A stretch of 64,000 nucleotides of DNA from Agapanthus africanus (GCA_030015575.1 JASDDO010000019.1:516804986-516868985), one strand, 5' to 3'; shown: positions 9,581-21,841, counted from the stretch's first letter. Numbers and translations: made by a program. Notes: generated from the sequence alone by a model not told the origin.

Positions 9581-10789
9581 CCGAAATATTAGCTCATGAC
9601 CGGCACTTAAATCACGCCACGTTTAAAGGCGTAAGTAAATTAAGTAAGCCGAAGCCCAGAAATCTAAACCTTTTTAAGAAAATAAAAGAGGTGAAATTTT
9701 GAAACAAAGATATGATGAAATCAAAGGTTTTCTTGAATGCATAAATAGTGGAACATGAAAAATGCAAGTGGAATTTATTAGTTGAAAATCATGTTTCGTC
9801 TTTTAAAAATTTGGACAGCACCTCCTTTGTAAATTTTGATCCAAAACCACATACATATGATAATATAAAAGGCATCCCCAAGCGGGAGCTACCTCTTCAC
9901 CAATCGGCGGAATCACAACCATGCACGACAGTATATATGTATACGACGCCCAACGGCGAATATCAACACAAAAAAGATAAATAAAGCAAGACATCAAACC
10001 CACCAAGCGAACATATAACCCATCGCTCAAAGTCTCGCAACTACAAGTCTTGCTAAGTCTTACTATTTATACAAATACTAATTTCTGATTTGATGGAGTT
10101 AACTAGATACAACAGGAATAATAAATATAAGAGTGGTACGATCCAACATGTACCACCTACCAAAGCAAAACACCCGAATGCAGCTGTGTGCCAGCGATGC
10201 CGCTATTGATCCATCCGGTCAACCTGCAAGAACTATGGCACAACGGGGGTGAGTTGCCAACTCGTGAGTAGAAAATATCATCAGGTAGAAATCGAAATAA
10301 ACAACGATTCCTAGGTCAACTATATCATAAAAGTAATACTATGATATCTAGGGTGACCGTATCTGTATATGTGCCACCAATATACTCAATGCCTAAATGC
10401 ATGTGGATATCATCCAACCATATAATCAATGCATGTATCCATGTGGATCTCATCCACGTGTCAACCAATGACACAACAACATCATGCATGTAAATATCAT
10501 GAAAGCATATGCATGTAAATATGAGGATATCAACCAATGTGTGTCCAGCAACGACACATCAAAATCATGGAACCTGAGTGTCCAATATTGACACTCGAAA
10601 CATCATGAAACATGTGTCTAACATCGACACGTAAATCCTCGTATCTTGGGCTCCGTCAGTCCAGATCGGCCCACGGGCTCCGTCTGTGGGATTGGCCCTC
10701 GGGCTCCGGCAGAACGAATCGGCCCATATCCATCTCTCGACTCCGGTCGGTATCCTCCGGTTAACCGTCGAGTCCAACCAATCACCGGT
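9581..10789 (+). repeat. Gypsy-type LTR-like sequence, left of the A3 insertion
   Basis: It opens CCCGAAATATTAGCTCATGACC, a style I associate with plant chromovirus-type (Tekay/Del-like) LTRs. It has no reading frame worth calling; the small frames near 9748-10030 lie on both strands and lack motifs. It contains a pyrimidine/AT-rich block with repeated GCATGTAAATAT and CATGTGGATATCATCC motifs (10390-10560). The sequence is split at 10789 by A3 (target CCGGT) and resumes at 61701. Confidence 0.45.
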
Positions 10790-11527
10790 TGTTAGTTATA
10801 TGTATGCCCTAGAGGCCATTACTATACATACGATGTATATTGTAGTGGATGCTTGGACATATATAGGGAGGACTTTCTTGCTCGACATGATAGTATGCTA
10901 TCTGGTTACTCTTTATCTTAACATGTACTCTGATTGTCTCAATGTCACATGTTGATAAAGCCCTTAGGATGAGTACTTGACTACCAGGACTATGATGCAG
11001 ATCATACTAGTGGGGACAGAGTAGTCGTCAAGTACATCCTTCAAATGTTCTTAGTCGTGGGAGTACCGAGACAGGGCATCGATACTCCAGAGTAGACTAG
11101 CGTATGCGCTTCTTGACCCATATGATGGGCGATGGATGATCCCATATCCATTGGTGTTTGACATCAGAGAAGGTATACGGGTGCTCAGTGGAGACTGGGT
11201 ACACTGAACGGACTCGCCGAGAACTCCCAGATGGTATTATACCTCACATCAGATGGCAGTTATCTGGTGACACTGGTACAGGTTAGTCTGTAGACCTGAG
11301 ATCGTCATAGAGTCTTGTATGATTCCCACTGTGCTTTGATTTCCATCATTCCACGTCCAAGTGGACGTGCAAAACGGTGGCTTTTGGGTACAGTCCCGAA
11401 TCACATGGAGGCAATAAGCGATAGGAGGGGTTTCGTCTCTCCTGGTATATGGAGTTAATATTACGCAGTGTTCGATTGGCTATAACTGGAAATCCTTGGC
11501 CAGGGTTGCTGAGATTTACTTGTAAGT
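10790..11527 (+). repeat. 5' LTR of A3, first part
   Basis: It starts TGTTAGTTATATGTATGCCC and is interrupted at 11527 by element B inside the conserved GAGATTTACT...hairpin. It carries a perfect CACGTCC/GGACGTG hairpin at 11352-11369. It continues at 31450. Confidence 0.92.
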
Positions 11528-13621
11528 TGTTGGTGATAGTGCCCTCAGAGTCAATTATTGGATCGCAGGTACGTGATTGCAATGATTGCGAAGGACCTAT
11601 ACCGGTAGGACAATCTTACTCAAGATGATAGTATGCTATCTGGTTTGCCTTTATCAGTCGTGTACATGTTCAGGTGACTGATTACATGTTACACTTTGAT
11701 AGAGCCCTTAGGATCTTGCTTTACTACCAACTGTATGATGGCGATCATATACGTGAGAGTTGGATAGTTTATACGCATATCCTTAATTGTGGTCCCTAGT
11801 CGTGGGAGTTTCGAGACAGGACATCGATACTCCGGAGTAGACTAGTGTATACAGTCCAGACCCCGACGAGGGGCCGTGGCCGGTCTCACAAGCCACTGGT
11901 GTCAGTTGGATCACCTAAGATGTATACAGGTGCTCATTGGGTTATGAGTACACCGGACAGGACTCGCCGGGAACCTGCTAGTTGGTATTATACATATCGT
12001 CAGATAGCAGTTCCCTGGTGACATGTATACAGGTTAGTTCATCGACCTGAGGTCGTCATTTGTCTCGTGTGAGTTCCCACTGTGCTTTGATTTCTACCCT
12101 ACCACGGCTCAAAGGAGTCGTGCAAACAGGTAGTTTTTGGGTACAGTCCCGAGCCACATGGAGGCACATGAGCGGATCGGCAGGAGATTCGTCTCTCCCG
12201 GTATTGGGGGAGAGATCGTGCTGTGTCTAGGAGAGCCATTACACATAGCCCACGGCCGTGGCAGGAGATTTACTGGTAGGTACTCCAGTAGTATCTCAGG
12301 GTGTTATTGGGCTACACTCCGACACGACTTATACTGCTATTGGGGGTCTGACGTTACTAGCCCCCTAGGCAGATATGCGATACTCATTGACGAACAGACC
12401 GGACTGTATATACATTGTCACTGTTAGGCTCAGTAGGGTTTCCGGGTGAGTTCGCTCATCGGCCTCCCTTGAGATCAGTCCATGGGCAGCTGTTACGCAT
12501 AGCTAGTGCCGCTGATGGTTTGTGGTTAAACCCACTGCCAGGGTACTGACGAGTCATTAGAGTCCCCCACAGACAGTTTCCCAAGTTCGGGCGAAACGTT
12601 GTAGAGGCCGTATGATTTTATGGCAGGGTTCGGAAAATGCACGTGCGTTTACGCACGTGTTATTTTTCGGGCAGATGATACTGGTCGGCTTTGGTTTAAG
12701 CCGGATCCGAGTATTGTATTGAGTAGATATAATATCTTTGTCTCAGTTGCATTTGTATTCGGTCGTAATACAAATGCGGGTATATTTATACAGTTACGGG
12801 GTTATCCTGAAAGTCGTTTCAGGATCACTTTTGGAAGTTGCCAGTTTCCAGTTTTCTATCAGCCGTCTTTTAATATTCGGTTAAAGACGGATTTATCTTT
12901 TCTTGGATAAGGGTGAGTCATGCTTCTAGAAGGTTCTAGAAGGTGGTGACTAGGTTAGAGTGGTGTTGGTGTTTCATTGGTTGCTTTTGGTGTGTTCACA
13001 CTTTGTGTTCACACTAGAGATATTTTCTTGTGTTCACACATGATATTTTCTCTTGTGGTCACCCTCTTCCCTCCTACACTCACCCCCCATTCCTATATAT
13101 GGCCGGCCCCTCCCCCCTCACTCTCACACTTGATGTTTTCACTTGATGGTAGAAAAAGATTATGATAGTTTTCGGTGTATGGAATTTCACAGCTCACTTC
13201 ATTCCATCACCCGATTCCCACGGCAACTTCATTAACCGTTCGTCCATGGTTTTGGACGAAGCGAGACAAAGTATTCCACTCATTCTCTACATCAATCTTG
13301 GTCGTCTCTTTTAGCAAACTTGACGACCGAGTTGCCTCGAGTCAGAGGCGGGAGCCCGTTTAAAGAATCGTCGACGTGGTGCCACCTGGACGAGCAGATC
13401 GGAGATCGAAGAGATCGGAGCAGCCGCAATGGAGCGTGGGATGATGGTTAAAGAACGAAGGACTCGGATCGTTCGATATAACCTTTCTACACTCTTTACA
13501 GTTTGTTAGTTTAGCAATAATGGCAGATCCGCGTTAAAGTATACGATAGCGCCAGTTTGTAAAAAGTTTTTGTTCCGCATTTGGCGTCTGTAGACGGCCG
13601 GGGCGCTACCGTAGACTTACA
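11528..13621 (+). repeat. 5' LTR of B
   Basis: 2094 bp, TGTTGG...TTACA. It contains the CACGGCTC/GAGTCGTG hairpin (12103-12122), the perfect palindrome CCACGGCCGTGG (12250-12261) and the ACTGG..CCAGT hairpin (12265-12297). Compared with the 3' LTR it has an 11-base TTCTAGAAGG-type duplication near 12930 and a shorter C run near 13085. The 96-residue frames at 12137 and 12620 recur in the 3' LTR and are chance frames. Confidence 0.93.
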
Positions 13622-13635
13622 GTGGTATCAGAGAC
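13622..13635 (+). other. tRNA-Met primer binding site of B
   Basis: GTGGTATCAGAGAC starts at the first base after the LTR and matches the initiator tRNA-Met 3' end complement over TGGTATCAGAG. Confidence 0.9.
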
Positions 13636-14408
13636 TCACTATTTTGCTTTACTAACTTGTGCTAACGCGTTTAAAACATCGATCGAACCGGAAATCAAAA
13701 ACCGCATTTTTACAATTTCACAGTTTTTGTCGATTTTAAATGATGTCCTAAAATTATTCCACATATCACAGAAAGTTGTGCAGGGTTTCAGAAGTACACC
13801 GACCAAATTTGAGCACGTGATCCCACCAAACCGCCGTGGAGTCGCGGCCAAACCCATGGTTTGGCCGCGCATCCGCGGCCATTCTATGGGATCAGTGCAC
13901 CAAATTTGGTCTGTGTCTTCTCTGTTGGAATTTGGGGTTTTTGGTATATATCTTTTGGGCCCAGATTTTGTTACTGTTCACCAGTTGTTCGTGGGGCCCA
14001 CTTTGTGATTTTAGTCGATCGAAATTTAAACATGTTAGTTTACAGTGCTTACATTATATCTCCGACCGGGAATGTCATTTGATCGGTAAACCGCGTCTGA
14101 TTGCTATAGTTCTTTTAGACGGGTTTGCGAACGTGACATTCGCGTTGATGTTCTGTGTTGTGCTGTGATGTTGCGGATTTGTCGTGGTGGATAGCAGTGT
14201 GCAATGGTAGTACAGTTTGAGTTTATTTGAACTTTTGATATTGCGGGGCGAGCGTCCAACATGTGGACTGCCGTCACTGCCTGTTGTATAATATTCTTTT
14301 GGGGCACGACCAGGTTGCGGTCGATGTACCTGTTGTACTATTTTTCATTACTGTACTAGGTTTTGCCCCGCGACGGAGTGCACGGATAGCCGGGTTCTGG
14401 AGGGCAAC

Positions 14409-14446
14409 GGGTCCGCATCTCATGGCTTTGAGAGGCAGAGGGGCCT
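14409..14446 (+). ncRNA. Leader hairpin of B, counterpart of GGAGACC/GGTCTCC
   Basis: GGGTCC (14409-14414) can pair with GGGCCT (14441-14446) using G-T wobbles. An inner CTCA/TGAG stem lies between. The position is homologous to 7204-7237 of A1. Confidence 0.5.
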
Positions 14447-15407
14447 CACTCTAGAATTGGCAGACTATTCGCCGCACTCGTAGGGGGTACAGATTGACCC
14501 AAGGAGGGGTGCCCAAGATTACCGGATTCCGTGAAGTACTGGGTGGTCCATTCATTTTGCTGTAGGGGGCTGCCTCGCTTCAGGTTTTGGCGGGTAACTT
14601 GCCGCACCCGTAGGGGTCTAGGTTTCATTGCACAGGCTATCCACACGACAGGGGAACGTCGGGTTTCAGCAGCGGCTCTGTGAAACTCGGGGATCCCAGA
14701 TTATCTGTATTGTTCTGTGATGCTTATTACTTTTCTGTAATGTTGCATATTATCACGCCTGGAGCGATTATTGTATATTGGTCTATATACTATTAGATGT
14801 TGTATATGTTTTACACCCGCGCTAGTCCAGTCCCCGCTCTGTCGTTAGTTAAGTAACCTAACGGGTGATGACGGGACCCAGTGACGAATGCGGATGGCAT
14901 ATACGTACATTTTATTTTCGTTCTTTTCTGGTGTGATTTATTGATGGGACTGCGTTGATTCTGATCAATGCAAAGTAAAACAAACCTGTTTGCAGTTGTT
15001 GGAACAAATTTAAAAAGTGTTATTGCAAAGACGTTTCCTTTTGTTTTGCATAGCGGTATTCAGTGGAATATCCTGCACCTCATTCGACGGGGCAAGGGCC
15101 GATATCCCTTCACCGGGACTGACCCCTTAGGCAGAAGTTTGCGTCAGGGTAATAACTTCACTATAGTCGATTACATGTTGCTTTGCATCACGGTATTCAG
15201 TGGAATATCCTGCACCTCATTCCACGGGGAAAGAGCCGAGATCCCTTCACCGGGAGTGACCTCTTTAGCAAAGGTTTTCGCCGCTATATTTTTATTAAAA
15301 GCTATCAGGTTCCTTCAGCGATATCAAGTTCACTACGGTAAAGGTTTTTCACCAAAAACCAGCCGTAGCCCTCCGTCATTTCTTTTGGGTATTCAGTAGT
15401 ATTCAAG

Positions 15408-15615
15408 CTATGCATTTTAGCCAAAGTTAAGGCATAGTGTTTGGTAGCTGCTGGGTATTCATTTGTTGCATAGATAGATGAGTTGGTTTGGGACAGTCGT
15501 TCTGCCATTTGGCCAAAGCCAGGGGCATGTGCGGGTGGGTTCAAATTGACAAGATAGTGACGGGTAGAACTTGGCATGTGACTTATGACATTTTGACCAA
15601 AGCCAAGGTCATAAG
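15408..15615 (+). ncRNA. Three-hairpin module of B leader
   Basis: Hairpins lie at 15408-15437 (CTATGC/GCATAG), 15502-15527 (TGCC/GGCA) and 15582-15615 (CTTATG/CATAAG). All three have a CAAA loop on an apical stem of TTRRC/GYYAR type. The last has one A-C mismatch in the apical stem. Confidence 0.72.
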
Positions 15616-15864
15616 AGCATGGGGCAAAAATCATATCGGGAGTTTCTAAAGAAACTGAAACTTGCCAAGTATGCGCATACCTTCTGGAGTATGAGTAACG
15701 TGGATGCATTCCATCACGTTATCATACGATGAGAGTTGGATCCCGATTCCCACTGATGAGTTGGTTTACTCTTTGGGTGATCCCGATTGATTCTTCTTTC
15801 AGGTTTGGAGGAGAATTTGACAGGACAGTGGGAGGTTTCCGGATTAGATAAAGTGATAACCATT

Positions 15865-15918
15865 CTGATCTAGGTTAGAGTACACGCAGAGTGTTTCTTT
15901 TCTCTCTCTCTTTGGCAG
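15865..15918 (+). promoter_or_regulatory. Candidate 3' splice site at end of B leader
   Basis: CTGAT (15865-15869) is followed by a pyrimidine tract (15896-15913) and GGCAG with AG at 15917-15918. The bases after it, CGACC, are shared with A and C. Confidence 0.55.
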
Positions 15919-16489
15919 CGACCTTTGACCAACCCTAGACTATGACTCAGTGACCAAAGTTGACCGAACCTTCTTAAAATACTGGCTTTTGGATTGTCTG
16001 AGTTGCATAAGTCATTGCCACTCCTTCTTTTACCCTTTGCATTTCTCAGAACCCCCCGTATTACTACGGACATCCACTTCCATTGGATAGATCCATCGTA
16101 TGGTTATATACGAACTCGAAGGGACTTCTTCGAGGATGGATCCAGGTTCAGGAGAAATAGAATTGGTTTATTCAGTTGTCTTTTATTATCACCTTCTCTC
16201 AGGTTGCGAGGGCTCCTTGGTTTAGGAAAGTACACCTATTACGCTTATTGGATAGTCTTATTCCAAACCATAAGCAGGTGCCGAAAGGTAGGGAATGAAG
16301 AAAACCAATTAGCCTAAGTAGGGTGTGCAGAAGGTAATATGTAAAGACAAAATAAAGGGATTAGAAAGAGAGCAAAGTAAATTGCAACTGATATCATTCA
16401 CGACCAAACCGCGTACTTCATCGCCACTCCTATTTCACCTTTAAAAGAACAAGGTATTATTCAATTGTCTTTTATCATCACCTTCTCTC
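15919..16489 (+). pseudogene. B internal region, 5' part (unrecognised decayed coding)
   Basis: The position after the acceptor corresponds to the start of the protease-side coding region in family A, but no protease motif survives. The region holds a first unit (about 16016-16370) of a tandem duplication with a frame at 15994-16317 (blocks RTPRITTDIHF and YAYWIVLFQTI). The second unit starts near 16400 and is cut at 16489 by A2, resuming at 26872. The same duplication is in C. I cannot assign a function. Confidence 0.6.
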
Positions 16490-18700
16490 TGTTAGTTATA
16501 TGTATGCCCTAGAGGCCATTACTATACATAGGATGTATATTGTAGTGGATGCTTGGACATATATAGGAAGGACTTTCTTGCTCGACATGATAGTATGCTA
16601 TCTGGTTGCTATTTACCTTAACGTGTACACTGATTGTCTCTCTGTTACATGTTGGTAAAGCCCTTAGGATGTATGCTTGACTACCTGGACTATGATGCGG
16701 ATCATACTATTGGGGACATGGTAGTCCATAAGTACATCCTTCAAAGTCCCTAGTCGTGGGTATATCGAGACCGGGCATCGATATACCAGAGTAGACTAGC
16801 GTATACCTTCTCGACCCATACAGATGGGCGATGGATGATCCCATATCCATTGGTGTTTGACATCAGAGATGATATACGGGTGCTCAGTGGAGACTGGGTA
16901 CACTGGACGGACTCGCCGAGAACTCCCAGATGGTATTATACCTTACGTCAGATGGCAGTTCTCTGGTGACACTGGTACAGAGTAGTCTGTTGACCCGAGA
17001 TCGTCATAGAGTCTTGTGTGGTTCCCACTGTGCTTTGATTTCCACCTTACCACGTCCAAGAGGGCGTGCAAAACGGTGGTTTTGGGGTACAGTCCCGAGT
17101 CACATGGAGGCAATGAGCGATAGGAGGGGATTCGTCTCTCTCGGTATAGGGGGTTGATGTTGCGCTGTGTTCGATTGGCTATAACCGGAAATCCCTGGCC
17201 AGGGTTACTGAGATTTACTGGTAAGTGTTACCAGTAGTATCTCAAATTGTTATAGACCTCATATCGACACGACTTATCAAGCTATTGGGGTCTGACGTTT
17301 ACCACCCCTAGGCGAGATATGCGACATATCAGACGACGAGACCGGACTGTACGGTAAGTGTTACTGGTTGGATTCACAGGAGTATGAGCGGGCTTGCTCG
17401 TCGATCTTCTGATCGCTCAATACCCGGGTGGCCGTTACGTTTAGCAGACCGCTTGCGGCTTGTGGGTGTTTGATATGATCATCACCTGCTGCCGGCGTAT
17501 TGACGAGTCTTTAGAGTCCTACACAGAGGTTTCCTGGCTCAAGCGAAACGAAATAGGAGCGCATATGAGATATGTGCGGGACCGAGAATAATGCGTGTAT
17601 GTGATATCGTATTTCATTCTCGCGATGAATGTATCGATTGGTTATATGCGATATAACATAGTTATCGAATCAGGGATTGATTCGATAAGCCGATACATAG
17701 GATACTGGTCGGTTATATGCGATATGACCGGATCGTTAAATCAAGTGTTGATTTAATGATTTAATGTATAATTATATATTTGATATATTACTTTGCATTA
17801 ACTAGTATTGGTTCACTTTAAGTGGATTTTCTCACTTGATTTGTGCAAGTTGTATATATGATATACTTTTGTGCACTTCATTGTATCATGTTTGATGATA
17901 CATGCTTATTTGGTTAAGTGTAAAGAATAATACCATGGTTAAGTTGTTGATTAGGGTTTTACTTATTCATTTATCTTATTTATTTATTCATTTTGAATAA
18001 ATTGAAAGATAAATGAATGGTGGCTTGATTTGTTTTTAGTTGAAGCTTCATGAAGCTTTGACTAAATAACCTTTTTGTTCTCATCCTTAACCCTAACCAT
18101 TTAAACTAACCCTAGTCTATTCTCTACACTTAACTAAGGTTAGAATATGATAAGAATCAATTCTTTTTCAATTATTCTTCAACACTTATCATATTCTTTC
18201 TTCATCTTCTTCTTCATGAGCAAGAAAGAAAAGCTTGCCTCATCCATGGCAAGTGATGAAATCATGTGAGAAATCCAATTCCAAAGTGAACCCACTTCCT
18301 ATTTCTTCATCCGCTACCTCTTGCCAAGTAGTAAAGGGTGTTTTCTTCACAAGTTTCATGACTTGGTGAAGTGGGAGCTTGATCTTGTGATGCCTCGACG
18401 TAGATCATCTTCGGCATCGTAGTCGATGACCTAGCCCGCCTATTTCTCCGATGAAGCCGACGCTAGAGCCCGGGATTCGATTTGGACAGCAAGGAGACTT
18501 CATCATGGAGCTATGGAGGTGGAGAACCAGATCTACAAAGGTTGTATTTCCGTTCACTTAGTTAAATTGTTAACTAGTTGCTTGTTTCGCCTAAAATTCT
18601 AGTTAACGATCCGTATTAGAGTTTCTCGGCATTTGTAAAATTTGAAATTGGCATGGTTGATGCCTTGTGAGACCTCATTAGTGTGCCTAGGAACCCTACA
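16490..18700 (+). repeat. 5' LTR of A2
   Basis: It starts TGTTAGTTATATG and ends GAACCCTACA. Clear structures are the palindrome CCCTGGCCAGGG (17193-17204), the TACTGGTAA/TTACCAGTA hairpin with GAGAT/ATCTC base (17210-17243), and a run of four palindromes (17639-17757). The GTAAGT sequences at 17221 and 17354 would suit a splice donor. A frame at 16930-17157 recurs in the 3' LTR and is not a gene. Confidence 0.95.
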
Positions 18701-18714
18701 GTGGTATCAGAGCC
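18701..18714 (+). other. tRNA-Met primer binding site of A2
   Basis: GTGGTATCAGAGCC directly follows the 5' LTR. Confidence 0.93.
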
Positions 18715-19669
18715 TAGCTAGAGCCTTAGGCGATGCGTAGACGGAGTTTGAAGTCCGATTAAACCGAAACCCTAACACAAATTTGCTCTCTGGACTTTTT
18801 CCAAAAATTGGGTTTTTTCCAGATTAAAAATATGCAGAAAATTCAGCAGGAAATTCTAAGAATTACGGTGCAAAAATTACCTAATGATCTGTCTAAAGTG
18901 CGGCGGAACCGCGGCATTAGCGTGCTAATGCGGCTGTTCCGTGGCCATTTTGTCTCTTCTCCCATTGAATTTTGCACAGTAATTCCTATTTTGCAGTGCT
19001 GGTTTTCCTGGGATATTTTTTTCTGAACTCAAGAGTTAAGTTTTCTGGGTTGTATTGGGGACTCGGTGTTTCGATCGGATTGTCTAATTTTGTCTATGTG
19101 GCTTTCCGGATATTTTAGAATATGTTAAAAAGTTCGACCGGATATAAATACCCAACTTTTCCCCTGTCGGGAAATTTCCAAGTGTTGGATCTTTCCGTGG
19201 TTTAATAACGTTCTAAGTAGTGCAAGTAACGCGATGGTCCCTCAAGAAGACAACAAACCTTAACTCGATTATGTGACCGTCTTGAACTGCCCTTTGAACC
19301 TCAGGGTTTGGGGCAGTACGGCATGCCACATGTGAGGCGTTGGCTTGACCCTTCTACGGCTGGACCGTTGGTACTGAGGCATGAACTGGATGTTTTTAAA
19401 CTTGTTTCATGTGTTGATCTGTTTCGGGAAAACTTGGGTGTTTGACGGTTCGATCGAAAAGTTTAACATTTTCTATTTATCCGGAATATGATACAATACT
19501 TGGAATCCACAAGTAGTTATGAGATAACTGAATGAATGTTATAAACATAGCAGTTTAGTCTCACTTGATCGGTTGCCACGGAATTTTGATGTGATCAAAA
19601 GTCCGTCGCAATCACGTAGCGTACGCGGATACTCGCCGGATAAACTTAATAGACAGCTACATCCCTTAG

Positions 19670-19774
19670 CCCCGACCAAGTGACTGTAGGAGAACCCCGT
19701 CGCCAAAAGCATCCATCTGGGTGCTTGCGGCAGCGGTGTTCCGCCTTGGTGCACTTCGTCGACGGCATCGGGGG
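19670..19774 (+). ncRNA. Long hairpin in A2 leader
   Basis: CCCCGA...TCGGGG clamps the outside. AAGTG/CACTT and AGG.GAAC/GTTC.CCT pair inside, and an AGCATCC/GGGTGCT hairpin sits at the tip. The equivalent at 6554 has a different but longer paired central stem. Confidence 0.55.
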
Positions 19775-20322
19775 TGCGGCCGTCTACTGAAGTTTGCGAC
19801 GAGCATTCGATCAGAATGTCGGGAATCTTGTTGAATTGCCCGACTTGATATTGAAAAGTGTTTTTGATAATGAGACTGAAATGCGGGGTTTATAATTGTT
19901 AGGCATGCGATGTCTAAGAAATTCATTTGATTAGGCATGCGATGTCTATGCAGGTTGCGGATTCCAACTGTTGTAGTTTTACACTTTCTTTTTTGTGACC
20001 GTAAGTGTAATATGTGATATCGCCGGTTTCGTTGCTATATGCCAACGACAATTGGGATGCGCATGTTTACTTACGTTGCTGACATGTGATGTTATGTGTT
20101 GCTGGATATGTTATATTGGATCGTCGTGTTTGAATAGCCGGGGGGTTCTTATGTGAGATGAGTGTTTTTCATTTTCATTCATGTAAAAACTTGTATGTAA
20201 TATTCTTTTATTGGGGCACTTCCAGGTTGCGGAAGATGTCACCCTCTGTATATTATTTACTTTTCTGCACTACGATAGACCCAAGGAGGAGGGCACAAGT
20301 AACCGGGTTCTGGAGTCCAGTG

Positions 20323-20356
20323 GGAGACCAACTCGAGGAGTCGAGTCCGGGTCTCC
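20323..20356 (+). ncRNA. GGAGACC/GGTCTCC leader hairpin of A2
   Basis: Arms at 20323-20329 and 20350-20356 enclose CTCGAGGAG-type loop sequence. Confidence 0.58.
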
Positions 20357-20809
20357 TAACTCTAGAATTGGTAGGGTTGCTTGCCGCTCTCGTAGGGGTC
20401 TAGGGGTGTGGGATTGGCTATTCATCACGACCGTGGAATCCGTGTTTTATACTGGCTCGTATTGAAAACACGGACGTCCTAATATATCCAATATTTCATA
20501 TGATTCTTCTGCTGTGATATCTGTGATGTGATCATGCGATGTTCTGTGATAGATACAGTATATAGTATATATGATATATTATATAGGCGTTACTTATATT
20601 TTACACCCGCGCTAGCCCTGCCCCGCTCTGCCGTTAGTTACCTAACCTAACGGTGCACGAGGGGACATCGAGGCGAATGCGGATGGCATAAGTGTACGTC
20701 GTATTTATCTATGATGTTTAGGTATTTAAATGATGGGACTTCATTAATGAGATTAATGAAATAAAAGAAACCTAAGATGTTGTAGAATCGAATTTCAAAA
20801 TAAAACAGG

Positions 20810-21075
20810 TAGCTACAGTTCTTGCTTTGCACAGCGGTATATATATGATATATCCTGCACCTTATTCGATGAGGAAAGGACCGAGATCCCTTCACCGGGA
20901 GTGACTCCTTTAGCAATAACTGGCAGATGCTACACACTCGGTTTGTCTTTTGATAGCTTCTATAGTTTCTGCTTTGCATAGTGATATATATGATATATCC
21001 CGCACCTCATTCGACGAGGAAAGGACCGACGATCCCTTCACCGGGAGTGACTCCTTTAGCAAAACTAGAAAAAGC
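20810..21075 (+). repeat. Tandem leader repeat of A2 (two units)
   Basis: The units near 20810-20935 and 20953-21075 both hold GCTTTGCA.AG, ATATGATATATCC, GCACC.TATTCGA.GAGG and TTCACCGGGAGTGACTCC. Confidence 0.8.
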
Positions 21076-21201
21076 CTCAAAAACACTCCATTTTAAAATC
21101 ATTTGATTCTACAACGATATCAAGTTCATTACGCAATAGGTTTTCAGAAAAACCTGTCGTAGCCCTCCGTCATTTCAGATAAGTCCTGTTTAGTATTCGT
21201 G

Positions 21202-21410
21202 CTGCGTTTGTTGACCTTGTCAAGGCGCAGTGTGCGGTAGCTAACCAGTATTTATCTGCTTATGCATATGATGCAGATTGGGTTAGGGTAGTCGTGCGGC
21301 CTTGACGACCTTGTCAAGGGTCGTGCGGGTGGATTTGATTCAATCAAGAAATGACGGGTTGAACTTGACTTGCGGTCTATGGTTTGTTGACCTTGTCAAG
21401 GTCATAGATC
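21202..21410 (+). ncRNA. Three-hairpin module of A2 leader
   Basis: Hairpins lie at 21202-21230 (perfect CTGCG/CGCAG), about 21293-21324 (CCTTGAC/GTCAAGG core) and 21374-21410 (GGTCTATG/CATAGATC with one wobble). Hairpins 1 and 3 share the apical TTGAC-CTT-GTCAA with a three-base loop. Confidence 0.75.
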
Positions 21411-21792
21411 GTTCGGGGCAAAATATTATCGGGAATTTCAAGTGTTGAAATTTGCAATGAGATTGCATACCTTCTATGAGATAGTTGGATCCCGATACCC
21501 ACTGCGAGTAAGAGTTACTCCTGGGAGAGTTTTACACATTACAATTAGCCGATCAAGTAGGTGTCTAGAAAGGTGTTAACGAGGTTACGCCTCTGGGAAA
21601 ACGAGGTTTACATTAATTAGGTTCGTGCGAAAGCACGGGGGACCTCCCTCAAAGTACCGACACTGGCCTGGCTGAAAGATTGGCGAACTTGCAGTGTGTA
21701 ATTAATCCCGGCTAGTCTTTCCTTTTAGGGTTTGAAGGAAGATTTGATAAAAACAGTGGGAGCCGTCCTGATTAGATAAAATAATAACCAAT

Positions 21793-21841
21793 CTAATCTT
21801 GATAGAGCGCACGCAGAGTGTATTCTTCTCTCTCTCTCCAG
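21793..21841 (+). promoter_or_regulatory. Candidate 3' splice site at end of A2 leader
   Basis: CTAAT (21793-21797), a CT tract (21823-21838) and CAG/G with AG at 21840-21841. The ATG that follows in A1 and A3 is ATA here. Confidence 0.6.

Larger units (their letters stand above)
13636..15918 (+). other. Non-coding structured leader of B
   Basis: About 2.3 kb, collinear with the leader of C and, from about 14340 on, with family A leaders. It carries two successive versions of the block that family A has once (GGxGTGC..CCGGxTTC.......CGCACTCGTAGGGG; near 14370-14490 and 14500-14615). It then carries the CGTTAG block (near 14850), tandem units (15036-15268), the three-hairpin module and the acceptor-like end. 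No gag frame is present. Confidence 0.72.
18715..21841 (+). other. Non-coding structured leader of A2
   Basis: 3.1 kb without a gag frame. It carries the long hairpin (19670-19774), the GGAGACC hairpin (20323-20356), the CCGTTAG..CTAACGG block (near 20630-20652), tandem units (20810-21075), the three-hairpin module (21202-21410) and the acceptor (21793-21841). The two short frames at 20158 and 20211 overlap conserved RNA blocks and carry no protein motif. Confidence 0.78.

Noticed and set aside
12137-12910. Two 96-residue open frames in the LTR of B
   Set aside because: Both recur in the other LTR (29965, 30448), overlap conserved hairpins and have no protein motif; chance frames in a long LTR.
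15305-15709. 134-residue reverse frame opposite the B leader
   Set aside because: It spans the hairpin module in antisense, is not kept in C or family A, and shows no known domain.
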